Position numbers and translations under genes: made by a program | The notes under the pieces: generated by a model | What the model saw: the letters and a program-made list of their open reading frames with translations, nothing else | Databases searched by the model: none | What the model was told of the DNA's origin: nothing | Assembly (NCBI GenBank): GCA_000517565.1 | Contig: CP007051.1 | Location: 1,341,949-1,405,948 of the forward strand | DNA length: 64,000 nucleotides | From: Desulfurella acetivorans A63 | GTDB lineage: Bacteria; Campylobacterota_A; Desulfurellia; Desulfurellales; Desulfurellaceae | Direction of reading: 5' to 3' | In this document: piece after piece, positions 24,719 through 34,029 of the stretch | How the letters are laid out: the number at the start of each line of letters is the position of its first letter | How positions within the stretch are numbered: position 1 is the stretch's first letter

Positions 24719-25123
24719 ATGAATATTATTTCAAGGGAAATTGATTACGCGATAAGGATATTGAGTTTGCTTTCAAATATCGAAAGCGCAACAGTTGAAG
24801 AAATTAGCAAAATACTCTATATTCCAAAGCCATTTGCACATAAAATTGTCAATAAACTTGTTAGGAAAAATTATCTTTTGTCTTCTCAAGGAAGAGGCGG
24901 ATACATTGAATTTAATAAAGATTTGGATACAAGTAGAATAAGTGTACTTGATATAATTAAGGACTTGGGTGGCTATAAACATGTTAATTTATGTACAGAT
25001 GATCCAAGCGCCTGCGAATTAAACCCATACTGTAGCTTCACATACCATTTGCAAAAATTAGAACTTTGTATTAATAAAGCTTTAGATGACTTAAAATTGA
25101 AAGATATAATCTTTAGAATTTGA
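24719..25123 (+). CDS. Rrf2-family transcriptional regulator with three cysteines
   Basis: Winged-helix regulator of 134 residues. The N-terminal DYAIRILSLLS and the recognition-helix region IPKPFAHKIVNKLVRKNYLLSSQGRGG-type sequence are typical of Rrf2. A cluster-binding loop has three cysteines, CTDDPSACELNPYC (spacing C-x6-C-x5-C), similar to IscR and NsrR, so a redox- or NO-sensitive iron-sulfur cluster is likely. The start at 24719 fits the family's N-terminus; no ribosome site precedes it. cydA follows 13 bases after its stop, behind GGAGGT. It probably controls cydAB and possibly the divergent micro-protein unit. Confidence 0.9.
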   Translation: MNIISREIDYAIRILSLLSNIESATVEEISKILYIPKPFAHKIVNKLVRKNYLLSSQGRGGYIEFNKDLDTSRISVLDIIKDLGGYKHVNLCTDDPSACELNPYCSFTYHLQKLELCINKALDDLKLKDIIFRI

Positions 25124-25136
25124 GGAGGTAAGGTTT

Positions 25137-26444
25137 ATGGATGCAGAGTTATTGTCTAGGATACAGTTTGGCGTTACTGCAGGCTTTCACTTTATTTATC
25201 CACCGCTTACGATCGGTTTGGGTACACTAATTGCAATAATTGAGTATATGTACCTTAAAACCAACGATGAAATTTACAGAAAAATGGCGGATTTTTGGGC
25301 TAAACTTTTTGCCATTAACTTTGTTATTGGCGTTGCAACAGGCATTGTAATGGAATTTGAATTTGGTACAAACTGGTCAAATTACTCAAGGTTTGTAGGA
25401 GATATATTTGGGGCGCCATTGGCTGCTGAAGGTGTTTTTGCATTTTTCTTAGAAAGTACATTTTTAGGTTTATATTTGGTTGGAAAAAATAGATTATCCA
25501 GATTTATGAGGTTTTTTTCATTTTTGATGGTTGCTTTCGGCTCAACACTATCTGCTTTGTGGATTTTAATTGCAAACTCATGGCAACAAACACCCGCTGG
25601 ATATAAGGTGGAGGGTGGCAGGGCTGTTTTGACAAACTTCTGGGAAGCAGTTTTTAACCCAACAATGCCTTCTATGTTTTTGCATACAGTAGATGCCTCA
25701 TATATTACGGGTGCGATATTCATGGCTGGCATTAGTGCGTATTTTCTGATAAAAGGAAAAAATTTAGAACTAGCTAAAAGATCATTGAAATTAGCTGTAA
25801 TTTTTGGCGTAATAGTATCAATTTTACAGCTTTTCCCGTTTGGCGATGAAAGTGCAAGGGTAGTTGCAAAAACTCAACCAGAAAAGTTAGCATCTTTTGA
25901 AGGTTTATTTAAAACACAAAGTAAAGCACCATTGCTCGTTTTTGGCATACCTGATCCTTCACAAAATAAAATGCTTGTCGAAATAGGAATACCAGGCGCT
26001 TTAAGTTTTTTAGCTGATCATAATGTCAATGCTGTTGTTAAAGGTATTGATGCATTTCCAAAAGATGACTTACCGCCTATGACTTTAACTTTTTATTCCT
26101 TTCACTTAATGGTAGCCCTTGGAACACTCTTTATATTAACTTTTTTAGTCGGCGTGTTTTTGCTTTACAAGAAAAAATTGTTTACAACAAAACCATACTT
26201 ATCAGCATTATGGGCATTTATACCTTTGCCTTACATTGCAAACGAACTTGGCTGGATAACAACAGAAGTAGGCAGGCAACCATGGGCAGTCTATGGTCTG
26301 CTTAGAACAAAAGATGCATTTAGCCCACTACCGGCTGGTGATGTAGCGGTGTCTTTAATAGGATTTACATTAGTTTATGCGGTTTTGTTTGGTATATTTT
26401 TATATTTAACCATACATACCGTAAAAACTTTTAAAATGGATTAA
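25137..26444 (+). CDS. cydA: cytochrome bd oxidase subunit I
   Basis: Quinol oxidase subunit of 435 residues with about nine membrane helices. Heme ligands can be placed: the histidine in AGFHFIYPP, the histidine in SMFLHTVDASY and the methionine in SFHLMVALG. The glutamates of EFEFGTNW and FFLES and the GRQPW motif are also present. The quinol-binding loop is short, so this is the short-Q-loop form. The enzyme reduces oxygen to water and would serve oxygen protection in an anaerobe. AGGAGGT precedes the ATG and cydB follows 11 bases downstream; the Rrf2 gene is first in the unit. Confidence 0.95.
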   Translation: MDAELLSRIQFGVTAGFHFIYPPLTIGLGTLIAIIEYMYLKTNDEIYRKMADFWAKLFAINFVIGVATGIVMEFEFGTNWSNYSRFVGDIFGAPLAAEGVFAFFLESTFLGLYLVGKNRLSRFMRFFSFLMVAFGSTLSALWILIANSWQQTPAGYKVEGGRAVLTNFWEAVFNPTMPSMFLHTVDASYITGAIFMAGISAYFLIKGKNLELAKRSLKLAVIFGVIVSILQLFPFGDESARVVAKTQPEKLASFEGLFKTQSKAPLLVFGIPDPSQNKMLVEIGIPGALSFLADHNVNAVVKGIDAFPKDDLPPMTLTFYSFHLMVALGTLFILTFLVGVFLLYKKKLFTTKPYLSALWAFIPLPYIANELGWITTEVGRQPWAVYGLLRTKDAFSPLPAGDVAVSLIGFTLVYAVLFGIFLYLTIHTVKTFKMD

Positions 26445-26455
26445 GGAGGCTTACA

Positions 26456-27463
26456 ATGGATCTTAATATAATATGGTTTTTTCTTGTTGGCATATTAATA
26501 ATTGGATATGCTATTTTAGATGGTTTTGATTTAGGGGTAGGCTCAGTATATTTATTTGCAAAATTCCAAGAGCGCGACATTGCTTTAAACTCCATAGCAC
26601 CTGTTTGGGACGGAAATGAAGTATGGCTAATAACAGGTGGTGGTGCTTTATTTGCGGCATTTCCAATGGTTTATGCTACAGCGTTTAGCGGATTCTATCT
26701 GGCTTTAATTTTGTTATTGTTTGCTTTGATATTTAGGGCTGTCTCTTTAGAGCTTAGAAATCATTTTCAAAAAGAATCCACAAAAACTTTATTTGATTGG
26801 ATTTTTTCTATATCAAGTATAGTTGCTATAGTTCTTTTTGGCGTAGCTGTAGGAAATGTGCTATCTGGTCTTGATTTAAACAAAAATGGCGATTATATAG
26901 GTACTTTTTTTGATCTACTTAACCCTTATTCTATTTTAGTCGGCGTTTTAGCTTTTTTTATGCTATCCTATCAAGGAACAGTTTGGTTATTTTTAAAAAC
27001 TGAAGGTGAATTTCAACAAAAAGTAAAAAATTGGGCAAAGGTTTACTGGAGCGGTTATTTTATTTTATTTTTAATTTGCACGCTATTAACCTATGTATTG
27101 CACAATAATTTGTTTACTAACTACCTTACACATCCAATAATGTTTGCTATTCCTATTCTTACACTTTTATTTATGCTTGCATCAATCATAAGAATTCAAA
27201 GAAACCAGCCTCTATGTGCAATAATTGCAAGTTCGCTATCCATTGCTATGGTTATATTAACAGCTTATTTAAGCCTCTTTCCTAACCTTATCATTGCAAA
27301 AAATCCCGCATACAATTTGAATATTTACAATGCTGCATCTTCCCAATTAACACTTCAAACCATGTTAATTATAGCATTAATTGGCATGCCTTTAGTATTG
27401 ATTTATACAATATACTCGTATAGAATATTTCACGGTAAAACAAAAATTGAAGAAGGCTACTGA
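26456..27463 (+). CDS. cydB: cytochrome bd oxidase subunit II
   Basis: Partner of CydA, 335 residues with eight to nine membrane helices. The N-terminus (LDGFDLGVGSVY, PVWDGNEVWLITGGGALFAAFP) is diagnostic for CydB, and FRAVSLELRNH follows in the usual place. AAGGAGG precedes the ATG. A perfect hairpin begins directly after the stop codon. No cydX-like frame follows on this strand, and no cydCD is present in the window. Confidence 0.95.
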   Translation: MDLNIIWFFLVGILIIGYAILDGFDLGVGSVYLFAKFQERDIALNSIAPVWDGNEVWLITGGGALFAAFPMVYATAFSGFYLALILLLFALIFRAVSLELRNHFQKESTKTLFDWIFSISSIVAIVLFGVAVGNVLSGLDLNKNGDYIGTFFDLLNPYSILVGVLAFFMLSYQGTVWLFLKTEGEFQQKVKNWAKVYWSGYFILFLICTLLTYVLHNNLFTNYLTHPIMFAIPILTLLFMLASIIRIQRNQPLCAIIASSLSIAMVILTAYLSLFPNLIIAKNPAYNLNIYNAASSQLTLQTMLIIALIGMPLVLIYTIYSYRIFHGKTKIEEGY

Positions 27464-27491
27464 TAACAAGAGGGTTAAAGCCCTCTTGTTA
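27464..27491 (+). terminator. perfect 11-bp hairpin after cydB
   Basis: TAACAAGAGGG, 6-base loop, CCCTCTTGTTA. There is no T run after the stem, and the next gene's GGGAGG site follows at once, so it may only stabilise the upstream mRNA or attenuate read-through. Confidence 0.55.
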
Positions 27492-27508
27492 CATTGGGAG
27501 GTTTTTTA

Positions 27509-28060
27509 ATGGATAGAAACGAGGCCTATAATTTGCTTAACGAGTATACTAAATCTGAATCACTACTAAAGCATGCCCTGGCAGTGGAGCAAGCAATGCG
27601 ATCATATGCGCAAAAATTTGGTGAAGATGAAGATAAATGGGCAATAGTCGGTCTTCTGCATGATTTTGACTATGAAAAACATCCCTCCAAAGAGGAACAC
27701 CCCTATGTTGGTGCAGAAATTTTAAGGCAAAAAAATTATCCAGAAGATGTCATAAAAGCAATACTATCTCATGCAACCTACACTGGTGTAGCTAGGGATA
27801 CATTAATGGCTAAAACATTATTTGCAGTTGATGAGTTGTGCGGGTTTATCTTAGCTTGCGCATATGTAATGCCAGATAAAAAAATTGCAAGCCTTTCTGT
27901 AAAAAGTGTAAAGAAAAAACTTAAAGACAAGGCATTTGCAAAAGGTGTAAACAGAGATGATATATACACTGCTGCCAATGAACTTGGTGTAAATTTGGAT
28001 GAACATATCGATTTTTTAATTAAATCTTTAAATAAAATTTCTGATAAATTAGGTGTGTGA
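27509..28060 (+). CDS. HD-domain phosphohydrolase
   Basis: Protein of 183 residues in the HDIG/HD superfamily. Metal-binding histidines and aspartates appear in order: LLKHALAVEQ, LLHDFDYEKHP, HPYVGAEIL and SHATYTG. It resembles the stand-alone HD hydrolases widespread in anaerobes, whose substrates are mostly unknown. The ATG at 27509 follows GGGAGG; an in-frame TTG at 27494 is not used. It overlaps the next small gene by 8 bases. Confidence 0.85.
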   Translation: MDRNEAYNLLNEYTKSESLLKHALAVEQAMRSYAQKFGEDEDKWAIVGLLHDFDYEKHPSKEEHPYVGAEILRQKNYPEDVIKAILSHATYTGVARDTLMAKTLFAVDELCGFILACAYVMPDKKIASLSVKSVKKKLKDKAFAKGVNRDDIYTAANELGVNLDEHIDFLIKSLNKISDKLGV

Positions 28061-28331
28061 CTTAAACGATCTTGAGATTGAAGTTTTAAAATACCACAAA
28101 CAAAAAGGTTGCGACTACTCAAAATCTTTAGCAAAAGCACTAAACATAAAACTATGCGAAGCATTTAAAGTGCATAAAAAATTGCTAGAGTTAGGCTATC
28201 TTGAAAAGGTAAAATCAAGGTTTACAAAATACAAGATTGATAACAAAACTAAACTAATAAAACACAGAAACCATACCTATTATCAACTAAGTCATAATGG
28301 TAAACAGTTTCTAAAAGAATTGATAAGCTAG
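28053..28331 (+). CDS. small winged-helix-like DNA-binding protein
   Basis: Protein of 92 residues starting with GTG, overlapping the HD gene by 8 bases. The arrangement LEIEVLKYHKQKG, SKSLAKALNIKLCEAFKVHKKLLELGYLEKV, and YYQLSHNGKQFLKEL suggests a MarR/PadR-like winged helix in which the last helix follows a GxxFL turn. No ligand domain is visible. The target is unknown; the nearest candidates are the HD gene and the ribosomal operon that follows behind its own promoter. Confidence 0.65.
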   Translation: MCDLNDLEIEVLKYHKQKGCDYSKSLAKALNIKLCEAFKVHKKLLELGYLEKVKSRFTKYKIDNKTKLIKHRNHTYYQLSHNGKQFLKELIS

Positions 28332-28338
28332 TATTTTA

Positions 28339-28367
28339 TTGACAAAAAATACGAAATTTAGTAAAAA
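28339..28367 (+). promoter_or_regulatory. promoter of the rplU-rpmA-obgE operon
   Basis: TTGACA (28339-28344), 17-base spacer, TAAAAA (28362-28367), 29 bases before the rplU ATG with GAAGGAGG between. I see no leader hairpin. Confidence 0.5.
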
Positions 28368-28396
28368 TAAGGGTTGATATTTGAAGGAGGCAGTTT

Positions 28397-28696
28397 ATGT
28401 TTGCTGTAATTGAAACTGGTTCAAAACAATATATCGTAAAAGAAGGAGATATTTTAAAGGTAGAAAAATTAAATGCATCAAAAGGTAATGAAATTGAATT
28501 TGATAAAGTTTTAATGGTTGATGGTAAAGTAGGTAATCCTTATGTAGAAAATGCTAAAGTGAAAGCTACGGTTATTACTCAAGGTAAAGCAAAAAAAATT
28601 ATTGTTTTTAAATTTAAAAGAAGAAAAGGCTTTAAGAAAAAGATTGGCCACAGACAACATTTTACACAAGTAAAAATTACGCAGATTTTAGCTTAA
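28397..28696 (+). CDS. rplU: 50S ribosomal protein L21
   Basis: Protein of 99 residues; MFAVIETGSKQYIVKEGD and the C-terminal KRRKGFKKKIGHRQHFTQVKI are unmistakable for L21, which binds 23S rRNA. It is the first gene of an operon with rpmA (15 bases downstream) and obgE, an arrangement conserved in many bacteria. GAAGGAGG precedes the ATG. Confidence 0.97.
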   Translation: MFAVIETGSKQYIVKEGDILKVEKLNASKGNEIEFDKVLMVDGKVGNPYVENAKVKATVITQGKAKKIIVFKFKRRKGFKKKIGHRQHFTQVKITQILA

Positions 28697-28711
28697 CAAG
28701 GAGGCAAATAA

Positions 28712-28960
28712 ATGGCACATAAAAAAGGACTTGGCAGTAGTAAAAACGGAAGGGATTCTATTGGCAAAAGACTTGGTGTAAAAAGATCAGATGGTCAATT
28801 TGTCAATGCCGGCGAAATAATTGTTAGGCAAAGAGGAAGCCATTTTCATCCAGGTCTCAATACAAAATTAGGAAAAGACTACACTTTGTTTGCCCTTAAA
28901 AGCGGCACAGTAAAATTTGGAGAAAAATTAGGAAAAAAGATAGTTAGTGTAATAGCCTAA
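28712..28960 (+). CDS. rpmA: 50S ribosomal protein L27
   Basis: Protein of 82 residues beginning [15 protein letters not shown], followed by [22 protein letters not shown]. The basic N-terminus reaches the peptidyl-transferase centre in known ribosomes. There is no Firmicutes-type N-terminal cleavage extension. It lies between rplU and obgE, 4 bases before the latter. Confidence 0.97.
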   Translation: MAHKKGLGSSKNGRDSIGKRLGVKRSDGQFVNAGEIIVRQRGSHFHPGLNTKLGKDYTLFALKSGTVKFGEKLGKKIVSVIA

Positions 28961-28964
28961 CAAA

Positions 28965-29927
28965 ATGTTCATAGATTATGCAAAAATCACAATAAAATCG
29001 GGTAATGGTGGAGATGGTTGTGTAAGCTTTAGAAGGGAAAAGTTTGTAGCAAAAGGCGGACCTGATGGTGGCGATGGTGGCAAAGGCGGTAACATTGTTT
29101 TTAAAGCAACAAAACACGAAAATACACTTCTAAAATTTCGTTTTCAAAAGTTTTTCAAAGCACAAAACGGTCAAAGCGGTTCTTCAAATAATAAAACGGG
29201 TAAAAACGGAGAGGATTTAGTAATAGAAGTTCCAATAGGCACAGTAATAAAAGACATTCATGGAAATATATTGGCTGACCTAGATGCAGATAAAAAGGAA
29301 TTTATTGCAAGTTTTGGTGGTGAAGGCGGCAAAGGAAACTCTCATTTTGCCACTTCAACAAATCAAACACCAAGGATTGCTACCAAAGGCAAAAAAACAC
29401 AAGAACAAGAAATTATACTTGAACTAAAACTCCTAGCAGATGTTGGGTTAGTAGGGTTTCCAAACGCAGGAAAGTCAAGTTTGTTGAGAGCAATTTCAAA
29501 TGCCACACCGATAGTTGCCCCTTACCCTTTTACAACGCTTGTGCCTCATTTAGGTTACGTTCTTCACAATGATAAAAGTTTTGTTGTTGCTGATATTCCT
29601 GGCCTAATTGAAGGTGCAAGTCAAGGCAAAGGTATGGGTATACAGTTTTTGCGACATATTGAGCGTACTAAGATTTTAGTATTTATTTTAGATATTACAG
29701 ACAATCCAAAATCACGCTTTGATATTCTAATTAAAGAACTTGAACATTATGGCTTAAATCTGCAAAGTAAAAAATTTGCAATTGCTTTAAATAAGATTGA
29801 TATTCTAGCAAATATAGATAAAGAAAACTTTAAAAAACAATTTACACCTTATGATTTTTTTTTTATAAGCGCACTAAAGAAAACAAATATAAAGGAGCTC
29901 CTTGATTGGATAACCAAGAATATATAG
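28965..29927 (+). CDS. obgE: Obg family GTPase (CgtA)
   Basis: Ribosome-assembly GTPase of 320 residues. A glycine-rich Obg fold (GGDGCVSFRREKFVAKGGPDGG) comes first, then the GTPase domain with GFPNAGKSS (G1), PFTTLVPHLG (G2), DIPGLIEGAS (G3) and NKID (G4). The C-terminal OCT domain of some relatives is absent, giving the short form. The last 22 bases overlap proB. Confidence 0.96.
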   Translation: MFIDYAKITIKSGNGGDGCVSFRREKFVAKGGPDGGDGGKGGNIVFKATKHENTLLKFRFQKFFKAQNGQSGSSNNKTGKNGEDLVIEVPIGTVIKDIHGNILADLDADKKEFIASFGGEGGKGNSHFATSTNQTPRIATKGKKTQEQEIILELKLLADVGLVGFPNAGKSSLLRAISNATPIVAPYPFTTLVPHLGYVLHNDKSFVVADIPGLIEGASQGKGMGIQFLRHIERTKILVFILDITDNPKSRFDILIKELEHYGLNLQSKKFAIALNKIDILANIDKENFKKQFTPYDFFFISALKKTNIKELLDWITKNI

Positions 29928-31027
29928 ATATAAACAGATATAAAAGGATTGTTATTAAGGTTGGTAGTGCTATTGTAGCAAATAACAACGATATAGATAT
30001 TAATAAGATTAATGAAATAGCTCAAGATGTTTCTTTTTTAATAAATCAAAATAAAGAAGTACTTATTGTATCTAGCGGTGCTGTTGCATGCGGTATGAAA
30101 ATTCTAAAAATTAAGAAAAAACCCGAAAACCTACCTCTTAGACAGGCTTTGGCAAGTATCGGACAACCTTACTTGATGAGCTTATATACTAAAGCATTTG
30201 CACACTATTCACTAAATGTATCGCAAGTTTTGATAAGTATTGAAGATATATTAAGCAGAAAGCGCTATTTAAATGCCAAAAATACATTTGAAGCACTCTT
30301 TGGTTTAAAGATAATACCCATAGTAAACGAAAATGATTCGGTTGCAGTTAAAGAATTAATGTTTGGTGACAATGATAGCCTTTCGGCTCATATTTTAAAT
30401 CTTGTTGAAGGTAATTTGCTTATAATTTTAACAGATGTAGATGGCGTATTTGATAAAGACCCAAAATTATATCCAGATAGCACACTTATAAAAACAATTA
30501 CCAATGAAGAACCTTTATTAAAAAACCTAAAAGGTAAAAGTAAGCTTGGAGAAGGCGGTATTGCCAGCAAGATAAAAGCAGCTCTAACTGCATCAAAAGG
30601 GGGCAAAACTGCTGTCATTATTAATGGTAAAAAAACAAATCCTATAAAAAGCTTATTTTTAGACAAAAATTTCCTTTATACAATTTTTTTACCGAAAGAC
30701 TATGTAAAATCAAAAGTATACTGGATCAATAATTGTTTAAGTTTGGGCAAACTATATATTGACCAAGGCGCATTCGAAAGTATAAAACGGCGCAAAGGCC
30801 TTTTGGCAAAAGGTATAAAAAATATTGAAGGTGTTTTTTTAAAAGGTAATGTTGTAGATATTGTTTTCGAAGGTAAACCTGTGGCAAAAGGTATTGTAAA
30901 CTATGATTCTACCGATATTGAAAAAATAAAAGGCATTCATTCAAAAGAAATTAACAAAATATTGGGCCATAAAACTCAAGATGATGTAATAAGCACAGAT
31001 AATATAATAATATTAGAAAATAACTAA
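29906..31027 (+). CDS. proB: glutamate 5-kinase
   Basis: First enzyme of proline synthesis, 373 residues. The kinase domain has IVIKVGSAIV, VSSGAVACGM, NENDSVAV and LTDVDGVF; a PUA domain of about 100 residues forms the C-terminus (KGLLAKGIKNIEGVF). The start is probably the TTG at 29906, inside the end of obgE and 8 bases after AAGGAG; the lysine in IVIKVGS needs this early start. proA follows 10 bases later, so both steps to glutamate semialdehyde are made together. Confidence 0.94.
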   Translation: MDNQEYIDINRYKRIVIKVGSAIVANNNDIDINKINEIAQDVSFLINQNKEVLIVSSGAVACGMKILKIKKKPENLPLRQALASIGQPYLMSLYTKAFAHYSLNVSQVLISIEDILSRKRYLNAKNTFEALFGLKIIPIVNENDSVAVKELMFGDNDSLSAHILNLVEGNLLIILTDVDGVFDKDPKLYPDSTLIKTITNEEPLLKNLKGKSKLGEGGIASKIKAALTASKGGKTAVIINGKKTNPIKSLFLDKNFLYTIFLPKDYVKSKVYWINNCLSLGKLYIDQGAFESIKRRKGLLAKGIKNIEGVFLKGNVVDIVFEGKPVAKGIVNYDSTDIEKIKGIHSKEINKILGHKTQDDVISTDNIIILENN

Positions 31028-31037
31028 AGGAGTGTCT

Positions 31038-32270
31038 ATGTTGAATTACATTGATAATCTATGTCAAAAAGCAAAAAAAGCATCTCAAACAATTTTAAGT
31101 GAAGAAAAAATCAATGCTTGTTTAGAAAAAATTGCTTACAATATAGGTATGAAAAAAAACCAGATTATAGAAGAAAACTTAAAAGATATTCAATCAAGTA
31201 ATCTATCTAAAGCCCTAACAGATAGGCTTACTTTGAATGAAAAAAGAATTGATTCAATAATTGAGTCTTTGCATACTATAATAAACCTTAAAAGCCCAGT
31301 AGGTGAAATTATAAAAGGTTGGAAGCTAAAAAACGACCTTGAAATAGAAAAAGTACGTGTTCCTATTGGAACAATAGCAATAATATATGAAGCAAGACCA
31401 AATGTAACGGTTGATGCGTTTGCATTGTGTTTCAAAAGTTCGAATTCATGCGTGCTAAGGGGTGGAAAAGAAGCGTTTAACACAAATAAATACTTAAGCT
31501 CACTAATTAGGCAAACACTTGAATCATTCAATATAAACCCCGATTTTTTAACATTTATAGACAAAACAGAAAGACAAGCTATTGAACATTTAATTAAAAT
31601 GGACAAGTATATAGATCTGTTAATCCCGCGAGGTGGAGAATCACTTATAACATTTATCTCTAAAAACGCTACAGTGCCAGTAATTCAGCATTACAAAGGC
31701 TTGTGTCATCTCTATATTGACGAAAGCGCAAATATTGATATGGCATTAAATATTGCATACAATGCAAAAGTTCAAAGACCATCCGTTTGCAATGCCATAG
31801 AAACGCTTTTGGTCCACAAAAATATTGCAAGTGAGTTTTTGCCTGCTCTAGCAAAAAAATTTGAAAATATTGTTGAACTTAGAGGATGTGAAAACACGCT
31901 TAAAATTTTACCTAATATAAAACAAGCAACTCAAGAAGATTGGCAAACAGAGTATTTAGATTACATACTATCCATTAAAATCGTTGATAGCACAGACCAG
32001 GCAATAGAGCATATAAATGAGTACGGCTCAAAACACTCAGAAGCAATTGTAACGCAAAATTACACAAATGCAGAAGATTTTTTGAATAAAGTTGATGCTG
32101 CTTGTGTTTATGTTAATGCTTCTACACGTTTTAGTGATGGTGGTGAGTTTGGTTTTGGAGCAGAAATAGGTATAAGTACTTCAAAATTGCATGCGCGGGG
32201 CCCAATGGCTTTGGAAGAGCTTACAACATACAAATATAAAATTAGAGGAAATGGTCAAATAAGATCATGA
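31038..32270 (+). CDS. proA: gamma-glutamyl phosphate reductase
   Basis: NADPH-dependent reductase of 410 residues, aldehyde dehydrogenase superfamily. VPIGTIAIIYEARPNVTVDA, LRGGKEAFNTN and LIPRGGESLI are diagnostic, and the catalytic cysteine lies in RPSVCNAIETLLVH. The ATG at 31038 follows AAGGAG; a GTG six bases upstream overlaps that site. The stop overlaps the nadD start (ATGA). Confidence 0.96.
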   Translation: MLNYIDNLCQKAKKASQTILSEEKINACLEKIAYNIGMKKNQIIEENLKDIQSSNLSKALTDRLTLNEKRIDSIIESLHTIINLKSPVGEIIKGWKLKNDLEIEKVRVPIGTIAIIYEARPNVTVDAFALCFKSSNSCVLRGGKEAFNTNKYLSSLIRQTLESFNINPDFLTFIDKTERQAIEHLIKMDKYIDLLIPRGGESLITFISKNATVPVIQHYKGLCHLYIDESANIDMALNIAYNAKVQRPSVCNAIETLLVHKNIASEFLPALAKKFENIVELRGCENTLKILPNIKQATQEDWQTEYLDYILSIKIVDSTDQAIEHINEYGSKHSEAIVTQNYTNAEDFLNKVDAACVYVNASTRFSDGGEFGFGAEIGISTSKLHARGPMALEELTTYKYKIRGNGQIRS

Positions 32271-32896
32271 GGATAGCTTTTTTTGGTGGCACATTCAATC
32301 CTATACATATTGGTCATTTAATCAGTGCAATTGAAATTAAAGAGTATTTTTTCATTGACAAATTTGTATTCATACCAACAGGTATACCACCTCACAAAAA
32401 GATTGTTGATCTAAGTGCAAAAGACAGGTACGATATGGTTGCCTTAAGTGTAGCTGGTCTTGAGGGCTTTGAAGTAAGTGATATCGAAATAAACTCAAAA
32501 GAAATTAGCTATACTGTAGATACAATTGATTTGTTAAAAAAACAATACAAAAATGATGAACTGTTTTATTGCATAGGTGCAGATGCATTTTTGAGTATCG
32601 ATACATGGAAGGGCTATAGAGAATTACTTAATAAAATAACTTTTATTATTATAACAAGGCCCAAATATAGTATTGAACAAATAAAATTAAAATATAACTG
32701 GATAAAATTTATTGAAGCAAAAAAAATTGCAAAATACCCCCCAAGACACCAAAGTGCTTATATTTATTACCGAAAAATAGACATATCTTCAAGTCAGATT
32801 AGAAAACGTGTTAAAGAAAAAAAAACCATCAGGTATTTTGTGCCCTACGATGTAGAAAAAATGATTTTAGAAAAGAGGTTTTACCTTAATGAATAA
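32267..32896 (+). CDS. nadD: nicotinate-nucleotide adenylyltransferase
   Basis: NAD biosynthesis enzyme of 209 residues. The nucleotidyltransferase signature FGGTFNPIHIGHL, FIPTGIPPHK and the C-terminal ISSSQIRKRV are complete. It shares an ATGA overlap with proA and overlaps rsfS by 8 bases. The order proA-nadD-rsfS-rlmH is common in bacteria. Confidence 0.96.
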   Translation: MRIAFFGGTFNPIHIGHLISAIEIKEYFFIDKFVFIPTGIPPHKKIVDLSAKDRYDMVALSVAGLEGFEVSDIEINSKEISYTVDTIDLLKKQYKNDELFYCIGADAFLSIDTWKGYRELLNKITFIIITRPKYSIEQIKLKYNWIKFIEAKKIAKYPPRHQSAYIYYRKIDISSSQIRKRVKEKKTIRYFVPYDVEKMILEKRFYLNE

Positions 32897-33203
32897 AATT
32901 TTAGATATATTGTGCGAAAAAAAAATTGAACACATTAAAATTATTGACATGAAAAATATACAGGTTTTATTTGATTATTTTGTTATAGGCACAAGTAGTT
33001 CTTTAAATCAATCCCTTGCTTGTGTGGATGAGCTTGAAAAATTAAGTATAATTAACCATGTGGAAAGTGATGAAAAGGGTGACTGGATACTTATAGACTG
33101 CGGACTGATTATTATTCATTTATTCAGTGAATCAAAAAGAAAAGAAATAGACTTAGAGTATTTATGGAAAGATATGCCAATTGATACTTTCGAATGCAAG
33201 TAA
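32889..33203 (+). CDS. rsfS: ribosomal silencing factor RsfS
   Basis: Protein of 104 residues of the RsfS/Iojap family, which binds L14 and blocks subunit joining in starvation. DYFVIGTSSSLNQSLACVDEL and GDWILIDCGLIIIHLFSESKR match the family. It overlaps nadD and rlmH on either side, by 8 and 10 bases. Confidence 0.94.
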   Translation: MNKILDILCEKKIEHIKIIDMKNIQVLFDYFVIGTSSSLNQSLACVDELEKLSIINHVESDEKGDWILIDCGLIIIHLFSESKRKEIDLEYLWKDMPIDTFECK

Positions 33204-33616
33204 AGTTTATTTTTGTGGGGAAAAAACTTAAGTTAGATAGTTTCTGTGAAGTTTATATAAAACGTATAAAAGCATTTTGCAGTGCCGAAATGATTTACAT
33301 TAAACCTTCAACGCTTAAATTAGAAGCCTTGTTTATACAAAAAAAGATAAAACCAGATGATTTTGTATTTATACTCGATGAAAACGGCAAACAACTAAAT
33401 TCGTACGAATTTGCAAATCTTATCGAAACAATTAATAAACCTATGGTATTTGTAGTGGGTGGTGCTTTTGGAATAGATAAAAAATATTTTAAAGATGCTT
33501 TTTTTCTTTCTCTTTCAAAACTCACACTTCCACACCAAATTGCAAGATTAATCTTGTGCGAAAGCGTTTATAGAAGTTTTACAATAATTAAAAATTTACC
33601 ATATCACAAAGAATGA
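33194..33616 (+). CDS. rlmH: 23S rRNA (pseudouridine1915-N3)-methyltransferase
   Basis: SPOUT-class methyltransferase of 140 residues. The knot region reads FVVGGAFGIDKKYF, followed by LSLSKLTLPHQIARLILCESVYRSFTIIKNLPYHKE, the family's C-terminal signature. Overlaps: 10 bases with rsfS and 4 with tsaE (ATGA). Confidence 0.95.
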   Translation: MQVKFIFVGKKLKLDSFCEVYIKRIKAFCSAEMIYIKPSTLKLEALFIQKKIKPDDFVFILDENGKQLNSYEFANLIETINKPMVFVVGGAFGIDKKYFKDAFFLSLSKLTLPHQIARLILCESVYRSFTIIKNLPYHKE

Positions 33617-34029
33617 TTTATAATATAAAAACACTATCTCAAACAAAAAAAATTGCACAAGAATTTGCACAAATAATAAAAAACAAAAACCAGGCTATTA
33701 TTTTTTTAAAAGGAGACTTAGGAAGTGGTAAAACAACTTTTGTCAGATTTGTTTTGCATTATCTAGGTATTAAAGATTTCAAAGGAAGCCCATCCTTTAC
33801 TATCGCACATGAATATTACACAAAAGAAAAAAAAGTAATACATATGGATTTATATAGAATTCAAACAAAAGAAGAGCTTCTTAATGCGGGAATTTTTGAA
33901 TACTTTGATCAAGTAGCAATTTTTTTTATAGAATGGCCGAATTTACTTGAAATTAAACCCGATATTGTGATAGAATTTAATTCAACAATAAAACAAAGGA
34001 GTATCGGGATTGATTGGGCCACAAACTAA
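33613..34029 (+). CDS. tsaE: tRNA threonylcarbamoyladenosine biosynthesis ATPase TsaE
   Basis: ATPase of 138 residues needed for t6A modification of tRNAs reading ANN codons. Walker A is KGDLGSGKTTFVR, with SPSFTIAHEY and HMDLYRI following; the Walker B-like FIEWP is present. No tsaB or tsaD is in the window. It overlaps rlmH by 4 bases and aroE by 20. Confidence 0.95.
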   Translation: MIYNIKTLSQTKKIAQEFAQIIKNKNQAIIFLKGDLGSGKTTFVRFVLHYLGIKDFKGSPSFTIAHEYYTKEKKVIHMDLYRIQTKEELLNAGIFEYFDQVAIFFIEWPNLLEIKPDIVIEFNSTIKQRSIGIDWATN